The notes beneath the pieces were generated by a model. The model worked only from the letters and a program-made list of their open reading frames with translations. It searched no databases and was not told the origin of the DNA. This document shows positions 16,846 to 26,651 of a stretch of 64,000 nt of DNA, piece after piece. Origin of the DNA: a bacterium HR28. GTDB taxonomy: Bacteria > Chloroflexota > Chloroflexia > Thermomicrobiales > Thermomicrobiaceae. Each line of letters starts with the position of its first letter. The first letter of the stretch is position 1. The stretch is taken from positions 1-64,000 of the forward strand of contig BEIE01000005.1 of NCBI GenBank assembly GCA_002898255.1, given 5' to 3'. The position numbers and the translations under genes are program-made.

Positions 16846-17705
16846 TGGTCAAACCAGCAATCGCCACCCCAGCTGCAACGAATCCCTTCTTTCCGCTTCC
16901 TTTCCTCGTGATTAGTCGGCGCCGCGAAACACGGGACACCGTGACCCTGCGTCTACGCCCACTGAGTGATGTGCGCCTCATCGCGCAGCCTGGGCAATTC
17001 ATGATGCTCTCGGTCTACGGTGTCGGCGAAGTACCCATCTCGGTGAGCGGTTTACCACGCCGCCCGGGCGAACTCGAGCACACGATCCGCGCAGTTGGCT
17101 CGGTGACCCGCCACCTAGTCGCACTGCATCCCGGCGACCAAATCGGGGTACGAGGGCCGTTCGGGACTTCCTGGCCGCTCCAACTGGCCCACGGACAAGA
17201 CGTTCTCTTGGTTGCCGGCGGACTTGGCTTTGCTCCCCTTCGTTCCGCATTGCTTGCTATTCTCCGTGAACGCTGGCGCTACCGGCAGGTGATTGTTTTG
17301 TACGGTGCGCGGAGCCCTGCCGACTTGCTGTACCGCCGTGACCTTAGCCGCTGGCTGCAACGGCCGGATCTCGTCCTCCGCATTACCGTCGATCACCCAG
17401 ACCAATACTGGCGGGGACAGGTTGGGGTCGTTCCTAACCTAATTCGGCAGGTGACAGCCTTCTTTGAGCCCGCTAACACCGTTGCGATGATCTGTGGGCC
17501 GGAGATTATGATGCGCTTTACGATACGTGAACTCCAAAAGCACGGCATTCCGGATGAGCGCATCTTCCTCTCATTGGAACGGAACATGCAATGCGCGATT
17601 GGACTGTGTGGACACTGCCAGTTGGGCCCGTTCTTCCTCTGCAAAGACGGCCCAGTGTTGCCGTATAGTCGGCTCGCACCTTTCAGCGAGATTCGCGAGT
17701 TCTGA
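16845..17705 (+). CDS. hydG: NiFe hydrogenase (group 3b type) FAD/NAD-binding gamma subunit
   Basis: A 286-residue ferredoxin-NADP-reductase-like subunit. The FAD-binding barrel shows [10 protein letters not shown] and [10 protein letters not shown]. The NAD(P) domain shows [16 protein letters not shown], then [15 protein letters not shown] and the CGPEIMMRF motif. A C-terminal 2Fe-2S site is formed by [13 protein letters not shown] plus a distal Cys in FFLC. In group 3b enzymes this subunit exchanges electrons with NAD(P)H. It starts inside the TGATG at the end of the CNB gene and is followed after 17 nt by the small subunit. Confidence 0.92.
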   Translation: MVKPAIATPAATNPFFPLPFLVISRRRETRDTVTLRLRPLSDVRLIAQPGQFMMLSVYGVGEVPISVSGLPRRPGELEHTIRAVGSVTRHLVALHPGDQIGVRGPFGTSWPLQLAHGQDVLLVAGGLGFAPLRSALLAILRERWRYRQVIVLYGARSPADLLYRRDLSRWLQRPDLVLRITVDHPDQYWRGQVGVVPNLIRQVTAFFEPANTVAMICGPEIMMRFTIRELQKHGIPDERIFLSLERNMQCAIGLCGHCQLGPFFLCKDGPVLPYSRLAPFSEIREF

Positions 17706-17722
17706 ATGTTGGGGAGGGAGCT

Positions 17723-18586
17723 GTGCCTCGGCGACGCCGTAGACCCAAGTTGGCTGTCTGGAAATTTGCCAGTTGCGACGGTTGCCAGCTGACCCTGCTT
17801 GACTGTGAGGACGAACTTCTCCTGATGAGCGAACTCTTTGAGATCGCGTACTTTCTTGAGGCGTCAAGTGCCGTCGTACGCGGGCCGTACGATCTTTCCC
17901 TCGTTGAGGGAAGCATCACGACAGCGGAAGAGGTCGAGCGGATCCACGCGATACGGCGACAAAGTCGCATTCTGGTTGCGATGGGCGCTTGTGCGACTGC
18001 AGGCGGCATCCAGGCACTGCGCAACTTCGTGGACGTTGAGGACATGAAGCGCGTGGTGTACGCGTCTCCGGAGTATGTGCGGACCCTCGAACACTCCCTC
18101 CCAGCCTCAGCGTACGTCCCCGTCGATTACGAACTCCCAGGTTGTCCACCGAACAAAGTGCAGGTCCTGGAGTTCCTGACCGCGTTCCTACAAGGACGCC
18201 GACCGTCCATCCCAACACATAGTGTCTGCCTTGACTGCAAACGGCAGGGCATCGTCTGTGTCATGGTCGCAGAGGGAATTCCCTGTCTCGGTCCGGTCAC
18301 ACGAACCGGTTGCGGTGCCCTCTGCCCTCGTTACCGGCGTGGGTGCTACGGTTGCTTTGGTCCCATGGAGTCACCGAATACCGAAAGCCTGAGCGCGTGG
18401 TTCCTGATCCGATCAGGACTGGCACCCCAGCAGCTCGTTCCGCTATATCGTTCCTTCAACGCAGCGGCACCGGCTTTCGTGGAGGCGAGCCAACGTTACG
18501 CGGATCCCAAGAGCGTCCAAAAGGCCGCCGAGTCATTGGGGACGCACGCGTTTGACCAGCGGGAGCCTGCCAATGGCGAGGCATGA
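17723..18586 (+). CDS. hydD: NiFe hydrogenase small (delta) subunit
   Basis: A 287-residue electron-transfer subunit next to the catalytic NiFe subunit. The proximal cluster ligands include [13 protein letters not shown] near the N-terminus, GACATAGG in the middle and GCPP. Additional Cys residues in [28 protein letters not shown] and RGCYGCFGP fit two further clusters. No twin-arginine signal is present, so the enzyme is cytoplasmic, as expected for group 3. The GTG at 17723 has GGGGAGGGAG upstream. Its 3' end overlaps the large subunit by 14 nt. Confidence 0.92.
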   Translation: MPRRRRRPKLAVWKFASCDGCQLTLLDCEDELLLMSELFEIAYFLEASSAVVRGPYDLSLVEGSITTAEEVERIHAIRRQSRILVAMGACATAGGIQALRNFVDVEDMKRVVYASPEYVRTLEHSLPASAYVPVDYELPGCPPNKVQVLEFLTAFLQGRRPSIPTHSVCLDCKRQGIVCVMVAEGIPCLGPVTRTGCGALCPRYRRGCYGCFGPMESPNTESLSAWFLIRSGLAPQQLVPLYRSFNAAAPAFVEASQRYADPKSVQKAAESLGTHAFDQREPANGEA

Positions 18587-19880
18587 GCACCAGCGCACGA
18601 TCCGCATCAGCGCACTCGCACGCGTGGAAGGAGAAGGCGCACTGTTCATTCGGGTACGGGACGGGCAGCCGATGGACGTTCGTCTCCAGATCTACGAGCC
18701 ACCCCGCTTCTTCGAAGCCTTGCTCCGCGGCCGCCCGCACACTGACGCGCCCGATATCACAGCCCGCATCTGCGGTATCTGTCCAGTGGCGTACCAGATG
18801 AGCGCCTGTAATGCCCTGGAGAACCTGTTCGGGATCACGATTCCTCAGGAGATACGTCAGCTTCGACTTCTGCTCTACTATGCCGAGTGGATCCAGAGCC
18901 ATACGTTGCACGTGGTCATGCTGCATGCTCCTGATTTCCTGGGCGTTGACAACGTCGTGCAAATGGCCCAGACCAATCGTGATCTTGTCCAGCGGGCATT
19001 GCAGCTCAAGAAAGCGGGCAACCAGCTGCTCGCCCTTATCGGCGGCCGTGAAATTCACCCGGTGAATATCCGCGTCGGCGGGTTCTACTCGGTGCCCAGG
19101 CCCGCTGAACTGCGCAAACTCCGCGATCCACTGCAGCGTGGACTGGAGACGGCTCTGGCACTGGCACGGTGGGTCGCTGGCTTTCCCTTTCCTGATTTTG
19201 AGCCAAAGTACGAGTTTGTTGCTCTACGTCATCCGACGGAATACGCCATTCTTGATGGTCACGTCGTGTCAAGCTATGGAGTCGATCTCCCGGTGAGTCG
19301 TTTCGAGGAACTTGTTGTAGAGCACCAGGTACCGCACTCGACAGCCCTCCACTACGAAATTGCCGGACGTGGCAGTTATCTCACTGGGCCGCTCGCTCGC
19401 TTCAATCTGAATTTCTCCCAACTCTCTCCTCTAGCCCAGGAAGTAGCCCGCGAGACGGGGCATGTTCCACCGTTACAGAATCCCTTTCGGAGCATCGTCG
19501 TTCGCTGCCTGGAGATCATTCATGCGCTTGAACAATCCCTGGCACTGATCGAGCGCTATGAGCCACCTGCTCGCCCCTGGGTCGATTACGAGGTACGATC
19601 CGGCATCGGCTTTGGAGCGAGTGAAGCGCCGCGTGGTCTCCTTTACCATCGCTATGAGGTTGGAGCAGATGGAAGCATTCGGGATGCACGAATTGTGCCA
19701 CCGACAGCTCAGAACCAGAAACGAATTGAGGACGACTTACGACTCCTTGCTCCAAGCGTGATCCAACTACCCAAAGATCGTGCAACGCGTTTCTGCGAGC
19801 ACGTGATTCGCAACTATGACCCTTGTATTTCCTGTGCCACACATTTCCTACGCCTTGACATCGTGGATGAGCATTCATGA
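18573..19880 (+). CDS. hydA: NiFe hydrogenase large (alpha) subunit
   Basis: The 435-residue catalytic subunit that binds the NiFe centre. The N-terminal ligand motif is [15 protein letters not shown] and the C-terminal motif is [20 protein letters not shown]. All four expected metal ligands are Cys, so this is not a selenocysteine (NiFeSe) enzyme even though selA is nearby. The residues after DPCISCATH would form the C-terminal peptide cut by the maturation protease. The ATG at 18573 (GGGAG at 7 nt) gives a 14-nt overlap with the small subunit gene, and the stop overlaps the protease start as ATGA. Group 3b is inferred from subunit composition. Confidence 0.94.
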   Translation: MARHEHQRTIRISALARVEGEGALFIRVRDGQPMDVRLQIYEPPRFFEALLRGRPHTDAPDITARICGICPVAYQMSACNALENLFGITIPQEIRQLRLLLYYAEWIQSHTLHVVMLHAPDFLGVDNVVQMAQTNRDLVQRALQLKKAGNQLLALIGGREIHPVNIRVGGFYSVPRPAELRKLRDPLQRGLETALALARWVAGFPFPDFEPKYEFVALRHPTEYAILDGHVVSSYGVDLPVSRFEELVVEHQVPHSTALHYEIAGRGSYLTGPLARFNLNFSQLSPLAQEVARETGHVPPLQNPFRSIVVRCLEIIHALEQSLALIERYEPPARPWVDYEVRSGIGFGASEAPRGLLYHRYEVGADGSIRDARIVPPTAQNQKRIEDDLRLLAPSVIQLPKDRATRFCEHVIRNYDPCISCATHFLRLDIVDEHS

Positions 19881-20395
19881 GCAGGAATACGGTGCTGGTT
19901 GTTGGCGTCGGTCATGAGCTGCGCGGTGATGATGGGGTCGGTCCGTGGGTCGCCAAACATATAGCAGCGGCCAGCTGGCCAGGAGTGACAGCTGTCGTTC
20001 TCCAGTCGAGCGACCCGTCACTCCTGTTCAATATATGGAGAGGATTCTCTTTCGTCTATCTTATCGACGCAGTTCGAGCACCATATCCGGTAGGTACGAT
20101 TCTTCGGTTGAACCTTTCCCACCGAATTCGAACTGCTCGCTTACAGACGACATCGACTCATACTATTGATCTTTCGGAAGTCATTGAACTTGCCAGAACA
20201 CTCGGAGAACTTCCCTCACGCCTCGTTCTTTACGGGATAGTCAGCTACTCGTTTCAGCTAGGTATGGGACTCTCCCCTGAGGTTGAGGCAGCCGCACGAA
20301 AAGTAGTGACTCGCCTATGGCGGGCAGTGAAGCAGATTTGTCGGACAGCGCCTCAATGTAGTGTCAGCTATAATACGTTATGCGACACGAGATAA
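19877..20395 (+). CDS. Hydrogenase maturation protease
   Basis: A 172-residue HyaD/HycI-family endopeptidase that trims the C-terminus of the NiFe large subunit after nickel insertion. The family motif VVGVGHELRGDDGVGPWVA at the N-terminus contains the nickel-sensing Asp, and a second acidic residue occurs in VYLIDAV. It overlaps the large-subunit stop by 4 nt and closes the operon. No hypA-F accessory genes are in this window, so they must be elsewhere. The last 20 or so residues look poorly conserved. Confidence 0.9.
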   Translation: MSRNTVLVVGVGHELRGDDGVGPWVAKHIAAASWPGVTAVVLQSSDPSLLFNIWRGFSFVYLIDAVRAPYPVGTILRLNLSHRIRTARLQTTSTHTIDLSEVIELARTLGELPSRLVLYGIVSYSFQLGMGLSPEVEAAARKVVTRLWRAVKQICRTAPQCSVSYNTLCDTR

Positions 20396-20759
20396 AAACG
20401 GAGGCAAAGGCGATAAGCTTGCTCATCCCACTGGACCATACCCCGGTAACAGACTACCGAGTGTCCGTGAACCTAATCATACACCAGCGCAGGCGTCAGC
20501 CCTCCTCACGGGATTTCCTCTTTGGCGCGATCATCTTCCGCCGGCAAGGTGAGGCTTCGATCCTCAGTTGCAGACACCTGCTGAAGAGGCTTGCCCAACT
20601 CACGACACAACTGAAACCTCACACCGATGCCTCGGACGAAGGCAGACGCAATCCCCTGCGCTCCGCACTGTGTCACCCAAGTAAGATAGAGCGCTAGCGA
20701 GAAGTACGGTCATAAGAATACAGATAACGCTTCTACCCTTACCCTTTTATTTTACTCAA
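20396..20759. other. Intergenic region between hydrogenase operon and secA
   Basis: A convergent 364-bp gap, noticeably more A+T-rich near its right end. A 105-codon frame (20380-20697, plus) overlaps the protease gene, has no ribosome site and no known motif, and is judged spurious. No clear terminator hairpin was found. Confidence 0.5.
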
Positions 20760-23363
20760 TTATCCACGCACAGAACTACTCGTCGCACTCAGTCCGGTTT
20801 CCTTGGGCAAGCAACAGTGCTTATACTTCTTTCCTGAGCCGCAGGGGCACGGATCGTTCCGGCCCACCTTCTGCTTCTTACGCGCTGGCCCCGCTCCATC
20901 ACCACCCCGATTCGGTGTGCCAACCTGCACGACCGGCCGTGTCAAGGCTGGAGCCAGCTGCACGCGGTAAATGAGCCGGGCGACGTCATATTCGATATTC
21001 TCCAAGAGCTGCTGGAACATCCGGTAGCCTTCACGCTTATAGACCACGAGCGGATCGAGCTGGCCGTAGGCTTGCAGCCCGACCTCATGCCGCATGTGCT
21101 CCATTTCGGTCAAATGCTCGATCCACAGCCGATCCATCACTTGGAGCAGAACGAGACGCTCAATTGTCCGCATCGTCGCAGCGCCAAACTCGGCCTCGCG
21201 GCGCTCATACCGAGCGAGCGCCCGCTGCCACAGCATCTCGACAAGCTCGCTCTCGTCTCGCTCCTCCAAGTCGCGCGGCGTGAGACCGTCCGCATCGCCA
21301 ACGATCCCCACAAACGTGCGCAGGATTTCCTCCGGATCTGGCTCATCGGCAGCCTCAAAGGCCTGCTTCACCGCCTTTTCGATCTGACGCCGCACCATGC
21401 CGAGGACATGCTCGCGCATGTCCTCGCCCATGACAATCTTCCGACGATCGGCGTAAATCACCTCACGATGCTTATTGATGACACTGTCATACTCGACGAG
21501 GTGCTTGCGCAAATCGAAGTTGTAGCCTTCAATCTTCTTCTGTGCCTCCTCGATCATCCGGCTGACTAAGGGATGTTCAATGGGATGGTCATCGTCCATC
21601 CCCAGTTTCTGGAGCAATCCCTCAATCCGATCGGTTCCAACACGGCGTAGCAACTCATCTTCCAGTGAGACGTAGAACCGGCTTGAACCAGGATCGCCTT
21701 GCCGCCCAGCACGCCCTCGCAGCTGGTTGTCGATTCGTCGTGCCTCATGGCGCTCGGTACCAATAACATGCAGGCCTCCCAGTTCAGCCACACCGGGGCC
21801 AAGGACGATGTCAGTTCCTCGACCGGCCATGTTGGTCGCAATCGTCACCGCACCACGCTGACCAGCCTTGGCAATAATCAGTGCCTCACGCTCATGGTGC
21901 TTTGCGTTCAGTACCTCGTGCGGAATCCCCTCACGCTTGAGCAGCTGGCTGAGGTACTCGCTCTTTTCAATCGACGTTGTACCCACCAGCACCGGGCGTC
22001 CAATCGCGTGCATCTCCTTAATCTCACGAACAACCGCCCGGAACTTCCCTTCTTCCGTCCGATAGACCACGTCCGGATAATCGACGCGAATCATCGGCTT
22101 GTGCGTGGGAATGACCACCACTTCCAGATTGTAAATCGTTTGAAACTCTTCCGCCTCTGTCGCCGCCGTTCCGGTCATTCCGGCCAGCTTCTCGTACATG
22201 CGGAAGTAGTTCTGGTAGGTGATCGTCGCCTGGGTCACCGTCTCCTGACGGACACGCAGACCCTCTTTCGCCTCAATCGCCTGGTGGAGCCCCTCGCTGT
22301 ACCGTCGACCCGGCATCATGCGCCCCGTGAATTCGTCGACGATGATCACCTCACCATCGCGCACGATGTAGTCACGGTCGCGAAGATAGAGCTCCTTCGC
22401 CTTGAGCGCCTGCTCCAAGTAGTGCACAGCGTCAGAGTACCGGTCGTCGTAGAGACTATGACCTTCCGGAATGCCAAGCAGTCTCTCGACGCGGTCAATC
22501 CCCGCCTCAGTGAGCGTCACCGTCCGGTGCTTGAGATCCACCGTGTAATGCACGTCACGCCGCAGTTGCCGTGCAATTTGCGCGAACTGGTAGTAGCGGT
22601 CGACCGTGTCGCGCGCCGGTCCAGAGATGATCAGCGGCGTGCGAGCCTCGTCAATCAGGATGTTGTCGACCTCGTCGACAATGGCATAGTACAGCTCGCG
22701 CTGCACGATATCCTCGGGACGATACACCAGGTTGTCCCGAAGATAGTCGAAGCCAAACTCGTGGTTTGTCCCGTAGGTGATATCGGCAAGGTACGCTTCC
22801 CGCCGGCTGACCGGTCGCCAGTGATTTAGGCGATCGTCGGGACTCGGATCGGGCGCCATATAGGTCGGATCATAGATGCCAGCAAATTCGTGCGTGATCA
22901 CACCGACCGAAACGCCCAGGAAATGATAGATCGGCCCCATCCAGCCACCGCCGACCCGAGACAAATAGTCGTTCGGCGTGACCAGATGGCAGCCTCGGCC
23001 AAGCAAGGCGTTCAAGTAGAGCGGCAAGGTCGCAACGAGGGTTTTCCCTTCGCCTGTCTTCATCTCGGCGATCTTGCCTTCGTGGAGCACAATGCCGGCC
23101 ATAAGCTGCACGTCAAAGTGCCGCATGTTCAATGTGCGTCGTGCAGCTTCCCGAACGACTGCGAACGCCTCCACCAGGATGTCATCAAGCGTCTCACCGT
23201 ATTCCAAACGTGCCTTAAACTCGTCCGTCTTTGCCCGGAGCTCGGCGTCACTGAGTCGCTGGATTTCAGGCTCCAGCGCGTTGATCTCGTCGACGATCCG
23301 ACGCAGACGCTTCAGTTCGCGCTCGTTCGGGTCGCCCAAGATCTTCTTGAGCACGTTCCGCAT
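20760..23363 (-). CDS. secA: Preprotein translocase ATPase SecA
   Basis: The 867-residue motor ATPase of the Sec pathway. Walker A appears as [14 protein letters not shown], the DEAD-like motif as [21 protein letters not shown], and the second helicase domain has [16 protein letters not shown] and [18 protein letters not shown]. The C-terminal zinc-binding tail ([13 protein letters not shown]) that binds SecB/ribosomes or lipids is complete. The ATG at 23363 has GGGAGACGAG upstream; the open frame runs further but without a plausible start. It serves the many signal-peptide proteins of this window. Confidence 0.97.
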   Translation of the reverse strand: MRNVLKKILGDPNERELKRLRRIVDEINALEPEIQRLSDAELRAKTDEFKARLEYGETLDDILVEAFAVVREAARRTLNMRHFDVQLMAGIVLHEGKIAEMKTGEGKTLVATLPLYLNALLGRGCHLVTPNDYLSRVGGGWMGPIYHFLGVSVGVITHEFAGIYDPTYMAPDPSPDDRLNHWRPVSRREAYLADITYGTNHEFGFDYLRDNLVYRPEDIVQRELYYAIVDEVDNILIDEARTPLIISGPARDTVDRYYQFAQIARQLRRDVHYTVDLKHRTVTLTEAGIDRVERLLGIPEGHSLYDDRYSDAVHYLEQALKAKELYLRDRDYIVRDGEVIIVDEFTGRMMPGRRYSEGLHQAIEAKEGLRVRQETVTQATITYQNYFRMYEKLAGMTGTAATEAEEFQTIYNLEVVVIPTHKPMIRVDYPDVVYRTEEGKFRAVVREIKEMHAIGRPVLVGTTSIEKSEYLSQLLKREGIPHEVLNAKHHEREALIIAKAGQRGAVTIATNMAGRGTDIVLGPGVAELGGLHVIGTERHEARRIDNQLRGRAGRQGDPGSSRFYVSLEDELLRRVGTDRIEGLLQKLGMDDDHPIEHPLVSRMIEEAQKKIEGYNFDLRKHLVEYDSVINKHREVIYADRRKIVMGEDMREHVLGMVRRQIEKAVKQAFEAADEPDPEEILRTFVGIVGDADGLTPRDLEERDESELVEMLWQRALARYERREAEFGAATMRTIERLVLLQVMDRLWIEHLTEMEHMRHEVGLQAYGQLDPLVVYKREGYRMFQQLLENIEYDVARLIYRVQLAPALTRPVVQVGTPNRGGDGAGPARKKQKVGRNDPCPCGSGKKYKHCCLPKETGLSATSSSVRG

Positions 23364-23494
23364 GGACTCGTCTCCCAACGTCAGTCTCGCGCGGATGCAT
23401 TCCTGGCACCCGTACCGGTCAAGTCTACCGCTCGCCCAAGCAGCCTGACGACCAGAACAGGTAGCATGAGGACGAGCAGAAAGGGGAGGGGAGG

Positions 23495-23881
23495 ATGCCG
23501 GAAAACGGTTCGGTCCTTGATCGGTGGCTGCCACTTGCACATCGCAGCGAACTCATCGCGATAGGAATTGCCACGCATCTCGGATTCAACATCGTCGCGG
23601 CTGTCGCTTTTCGGCTCGCCGCACTGAGCAGCAGCTGGATCGCATTTCTTGCGTGGCAGGTCGCCGGAAATCTCGCCGGTTTCGTCACCGTACTCGCGCT
23701 AACCGTCCTCTTGCGCTTTCTCCCGCTTTCGATCGCCTACCCGATCACGACCGGGCTCTCTGTCATCGGAGTTCAGGTCATCGCGGCAAGCGTGCTTTTG
23801 CACGAACCACTCCCCCTTCGGGTGTGGCTGGGGACAGCGCTGATTGTGAGTGGCATCCTTCTCGTCGGAGGTCGCATCTGA
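23495..23881 (+). CDS. Small multidrug resistance/EamA-like membrane protein
   Basis: 128 residues with four hydrophobic segments. The C-terminal [45 protein letters not shown] stretch follows the SMR pattern of one domain of a drug/metabolite transporter. The conserved membrane-embedded Glu of classical EmrE is not evident in the first helix ([14 protein letters not shown] has Glu just before the helix), so drug export is uncertain. The ATG at 23495 sits after GGGGAGGGGAGG. It starts the plus-strand pair with the alkyltransferase-like gene 4 nt downstream, and diverges from secA. Confidence 0.7.
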   Translation: MPENGSVLDRWLPLAHRSELIAIGIATHLGFNIVAAVAFRLAALSSSWIAFLAWQVAGNLAGFVTVLALTVLLRFLPLSIAYPITTGLSVIGVQVIAASVLLHEPLPLRVWLGTALIVSGILLVGGRI

Positions 23882-23885
23882 AACT

Positions 23886-24260
23886 ATGGCCAGACGTCAC
23901 CATCGGACGACCGAAAGCGACTCTTCTTTCGCGGAACGAGTTTACGCTATCGTCCGCCGCATTCCGCCAGGTCGAGTAACGACCTACGGCCGTATCGCAC
24001 GTGCGGCTGGCACAACTCGCTCCGCGCGGATGGTCGGCTGGCTCCTGCACCAAGCGCCACCAGATGTTGCAGCGGTCGCCCACCGTGTCGTCAACCGCAA
24101 TGGGGAGCTGACTGGCGGTTGGGCCTGGGGCCATCCAGCCGTCATGCGCGCGCTGCTTGAAGAAGAGGGAGTGACTTTCATTGAGGAATTCCGCGTTGAT
24201 CTCGAACGCCACTTGTGGGAGCCAGACGATGATCCCATCGACACCGAGGGAATGGCGTAG
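23886..24260 (+). CDS. Alkyltransferase-like protein (MGMT fold without the acceptor Cys)
   Basis: A 124-residue protein of the O6-alkylguanine-DNA alkyltransferase C-terminal fold: VYAIVRRIPPGRVTTYGRIARAAG, then SARMVGWLLH with the Arg finger and helix-turn-helix. The acceptor motif PCHRV reads VAHRV, so the reactive Cys is absent. Such ATL proteins bind alkylated bases and channel them to nucleotide-excision repair. The length is usual for ATL. The gene begins 4 nt after the SMR-like stop, so the two are co-transcribed. Confidence 0.85.
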   Translation: MARRHHRTTESDSSFAERVYAIVRRIPPGRVTTYGRIARAAGTTRSARMVGWLLHQAPPDVAAVAHRVVNRNGELTGGWAWGHPAVMRALLEEEGVTFIEEFRVDLERHLWEPDDDPIDTEGMA

Positions 24261-24278
24261 TGGATACCCCGACTGGCC

Positions 24279-24297
24279 GGCGACACCGTCGCCTTTG
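24279..24297 (+). terminator. Weak hairpin after the alkyltransferase-like gene
   Basis: GGCGAC and GTCGCC form a 6-bp stem with a 3-nt loop followed by TTTG. It lies between convergent genes, and its weak tail makes function uncertain. Confidence 0.35.
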
Positions 24298-24332
24298 CCG
24301 CTATGTCTGTAGGGCGCGGCGCACCATTTCCC

Positions 24333-24539
24333 TCAGCCGCCACCGACGAAATGCACCACTTCCAGCGTGTCCCCGTCACGGAGCTCCCGCTGCTCGTACT
24401 GGTCGCGCGAGACAATCTCACCGTTGTGCTCGACTGCGACAAGCCGAGGGTCAACCCCACGCGCCCGCAGGAGCTCAGCGATTGTCCGCACTCCGTCCAG
24501 CTCCACCAGTTTCCCGTTTAATGTCACGCGAATCGCCAT
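24333..24539 (-). CDS. thiS: Thiamine biosynthesis sulfur carrier protein
   Basis: A 68-residue ubiquitin-like sulfur carrier. It has the beginning typical of ThiS (IRVTLNGKLVELDGVRTIAELL), VAVEHNGEIVSR in the middle, and ends with a Gly-Gly tail (HFVGGG) where the thiocarboxylate forms. It gives sulfur to ThiG for the thiazole ring. GAGGTG lies upstream of the start at 24539. It is the last gene of the thi operon and overlaps the tenI 3' end by 65 nt in another frame. No thiF adenylating enzyme is seen in the window. Confidence 0.92.
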   Translation of the reverse strand: MAIRVTLNGKLVELDGVRTIAELLRARGVDPRLVAVEHNGEIVSRDQYEQRELRDGDTLEVVHFVGGG

Positions 24540-25170
24540 CGCCACGCACCTCGTCCATCGCCTGTCGGTACGCACGCACCGCTGCGATCGGATCGTCTGC
24601 TGCGAGGATTCCACGAATGACGGCAACGCCGTGCGCGCCCATCCTGACAACGGCTGGGACACGGTCAGGTGTGATGCCACCAATGGCAACCACCGGAACA
24701 TGTGTGGCATGCACCACCTCACGCAAGGCGTCGAGCCCACGGGCAGCTGCGCCGGGCTTACTCGCCGTCTCGTACACATTCCCGTAGACAAGGTAATCAC
24801 AACCCTCCGCGGCTGCTGCCCGCGCAGCCTCAACACTGTGCACCGAACGGCCAACGAGTCGTCCCCCGCCAAGCAATTCCCTGGCTGCCCGCACCGGCAA
24901 TCCCTGCTCCGGCAGGTGCACCCCATCCGCCTGACAAAGGAGAGCGATATCGAGGCGGTCGTTCACGAGCAAGACGGCCGGCGGCACAATGCGGCGACGG
25001 AGCTCCGCAGCCACCTTCAGAAGCTCACCTGCCGGAACGCCCGGCGCCCGGAGATGGACAGCATCCACACCAGCCTGCAGAAGTCGCGGTAACCACTCAC
25101 AGAGCTGCTCGAAGGAGCAAACCGCCGGATCGGTGATGAGATGAAGCCGGGGTACCGACCAGGGATTCAT
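24475..25170 (-). CDS. tenI: Thiazole tautomerase TenI-like protein
   Basis: A 231-residue ThiE/TenI-fold TIM barrel. It lacks the full ThiE pyrophosphate pattern and instead has GVHLPEQGLPV, GRSVHSVEAA and YGNVYETASKPGAAARG, which match TenI, the aromatising thiazole tautomerase. It starts in the ATGA at the end of thiE. The last 25 residues (GDGDSRDIKRETGGAG...) extend past the usual end and overlap thiS, so the C-terminus is unusually long. Having both ThiE and TenI in one operon with thiG and thiS parallels the Bacillus arrangement. Confidence 0.85.
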   Translation of the reverse strand: MNPWSVPRLHLITDPAVCSFEQLCEWLPRLLQAGVDAVHLRAPGVPAGELLKVAAELRRRIVPPAVLLVNDRLDIALLCQADGVHLPEQGLPVRAARELLGGGRLVGRSVHSVEAARAAAAEGCDYLVYGNVYETASKPGAAARGLDALREVVHATHVPVVAIGGITPDRVPAVVRMGAHGVAVIRGILAADDPIAAVRAYRQAMDEVRGDGDSRDIKRETGGAGRSADNR

Positions 25171-25832
25171 TGTCGCTCCGCCAACGCCTCGTCGACCACC
25201 TTGCGTAGCTGCGCCGCCGCGAGACGGACATCATCAGCACCCACTACTGCAGAAATCACTGCCACGCCGACCGCGCCGGCTCGAATCACCGCACCCGCGT
25301 TCTCGGCTGTGATGCCACCGATTCCGACGACCGGTATCCGTACCGCCGCGGCGATCCGCTGTACATGCTCAAGACCAACCGCTGGGCCTGCGTCCGGTTT
25401 TGTCACGGTCGGATACACCGGCCCTACACCCAGGTAGTCCGCGCCAGCCGCCTCAGCCTCTAGCGCCTGCTCCAAGGTCTCGGGTGAGAAGCCGACAACG
25501 AGTTGATCACCGACTAAGCGACGCGTCTCGGCGACTGGCAGATCAGTGACACCGACGTGCACGCCATCTGCCTCGAGGGCGAGTGCGAGGTCGACCCGGT
25601 CGTTGACCACGAAGAGCACCCTCTCACGGCTACAGAGTTCGCGCAGTTCCCGCCCCACGCGCAAGGCCTCGCTTAGCGGGCCGGTTTTCCAGCGGAGCTG
25701 AATCGCTGTTGCACCGCCAGCAATCGCTTGGCGCGCAATCTCACTTTCCGGTCGCCCACGTGCCAGAGTTCGGTCGGTGATCACGTAGAGTCGCAGGGCA
25801 TCACGCAGTCGTGTGCCACGCCATGACACCAT
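25167..25832 (-). CDS. thiE: Thiamine-phosphate synthase
   Basis: A 221-residue TIM-barrel enzyme that couples the pyrimidine pyrophosphate to thiazole phosphate. Motifs: LRLYVITDR, GGATAIQLRWK, VNDRVDLALALEADGVHVG, then YLGVGPVYPTVTKPDAG and VVGIGGITAEN. The start at 25832 has AGGAG overlapping the thiG stop. The stop overlaps the tenI start by 4 nt. It is distinguished from the paralogue downstream by the GVGPVYPTVTKPDA signature. Confidence 0.92.
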   Translation of the reverse strand: MVSWRGTRLRDALRLYVITDRTLARGRPESEIARQAIAGGATAIQLRWKTGPLSEALRVGRELRELCSRERVLFVVNDRVDLALALEADGVHVGVTDLPVAETRRLVGDQLVVGFSPETLEQALEAEAAGADYLGVGPVYPTVTKPDAGPAVGLEHVQRIAAAVRIPVVGIGGITAENAGAVIRAGAVGVAVISAVVGADDVRLAAAQLRKVVDEALAERQ

Positions 25833-25841
25833 TACCCACTC

Positions 25842-26651
25842 CTAGCGCACCACACCTTCGAGCGGCGAACTGGCCGACGCGTACGGTTTCTTGGGGATAC
25901 GGCCGGCCAGATAGCAGAGCCGTCCCGCCTCGATCGCCAATCGCATTGCCCGCGCCATCTTGACAGGATCACCGGCCTGCGCAATCGCCGTGTTGATCAG
26001 ACAGGCATCGGCCCCGAGCTCCATTGCCAGTGCCGCATCAGACGGCGCCCCGATCCCGGCATCAACGATCACCGGGACGTTTGCCTGCTCCACAATAATT
26101 TGCAACCAACGAAAGTCTGGCAGCCCCTGCCCCGAGCCGATGGGGGAAGCCAATGGCATCACTGTCGCACAGCCGATTTCCTCTAGCTGCTTAGCTAGAA
26201 CCGGATCCTGGTTGATATAGGGCAGAACGACAAACCCTTCCTTCACAAGGACCTTGGCTGCCTCCAGCGTGCCAATCGGGTCGGGCAAAAGATACTTGGG
26301 GTCTGGGATCACCTCGAGTTTGACCCAATTGGATAGTCCCATGGCGCGAGCCAGCCGCGCCACACGAATCGCCTCCTCCGCAGTTCGGCAGCCTGCGGTA
26401 TTGGGGAGAATCTGGTATTTGGTCCAGTCGATCACTTCCAGGATACTCCGGCTCTTCGGATCGTCGAAGTCGATGCGCCGCAGCGCAACGGTTACCATCT
26501 CACAGCCAGAGGCCTCGAGCGCGGCCAGCATCTCCTCGTTCGAGCGCCATTTCCCCGTTCCGAGGATGAGGCGCGAGCGAAACTCACGATCGGCGATCTT
26601 GAGTGGCTTGTCCTCGACCGTCATCCGTGCCTGTCCCACCATCTCCGCCAT
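25842..26651 (-). CDS. thiG: Thiazole synthase
   Basis: A 269-residue TIM-barrel enzyme that forms thiazole phosphate from DXP, dehydroglycine and ThiS thiocarboxylate. It has the expected [16 protein letters not shown] start, [11 protein letters not shown], the substrate Lys in [16 protein letters not shown], and [32 protein letters not shown]. The start ATG at 26651 shares one base with the thiD stop (TGATG). About 15 residues precede the usual ThiG core. It acts with thiS, at the end of the same operon. Confidence 0.95.
   Translation of the reverse strand: MAEMVGQARMTVEDKPLKIADREFRSRLILGTGKWRSNEEMLAALEASGCEMVTVALRRIDFDDPKSRSILEVIDWTKYQILPNTAGCRTAEEAIRVARLARAMGLSNWVKLEVIPDPKYLLPDPIGTLEAAKVLVKEGFVVLPYINQDPVLAKQLEEIGCATVMPLASPIGSGQGLPDFRWLQIIVEQANVPVIVDAGIGAPSDAALAMELGADACLINTAIAQAGDPVKMARAMRLAIEAGRLCYLAGRIPKKPYASASSPLEGVVR

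Noticed and set aside
18573..19880. Possible selenocysteine in the hydrogenase large subunit, given selA nearby
   Set aside because: The C-terminal metal motif is encoded by TGT and TGC cysteine codons, with no in-frame TGA.
21699..22829. Plus-strand 376-codon ORF inside secA
   Set aside because: It is the shadow of secA on the other strand, with His/Arg/Leu-rich antisense composition.
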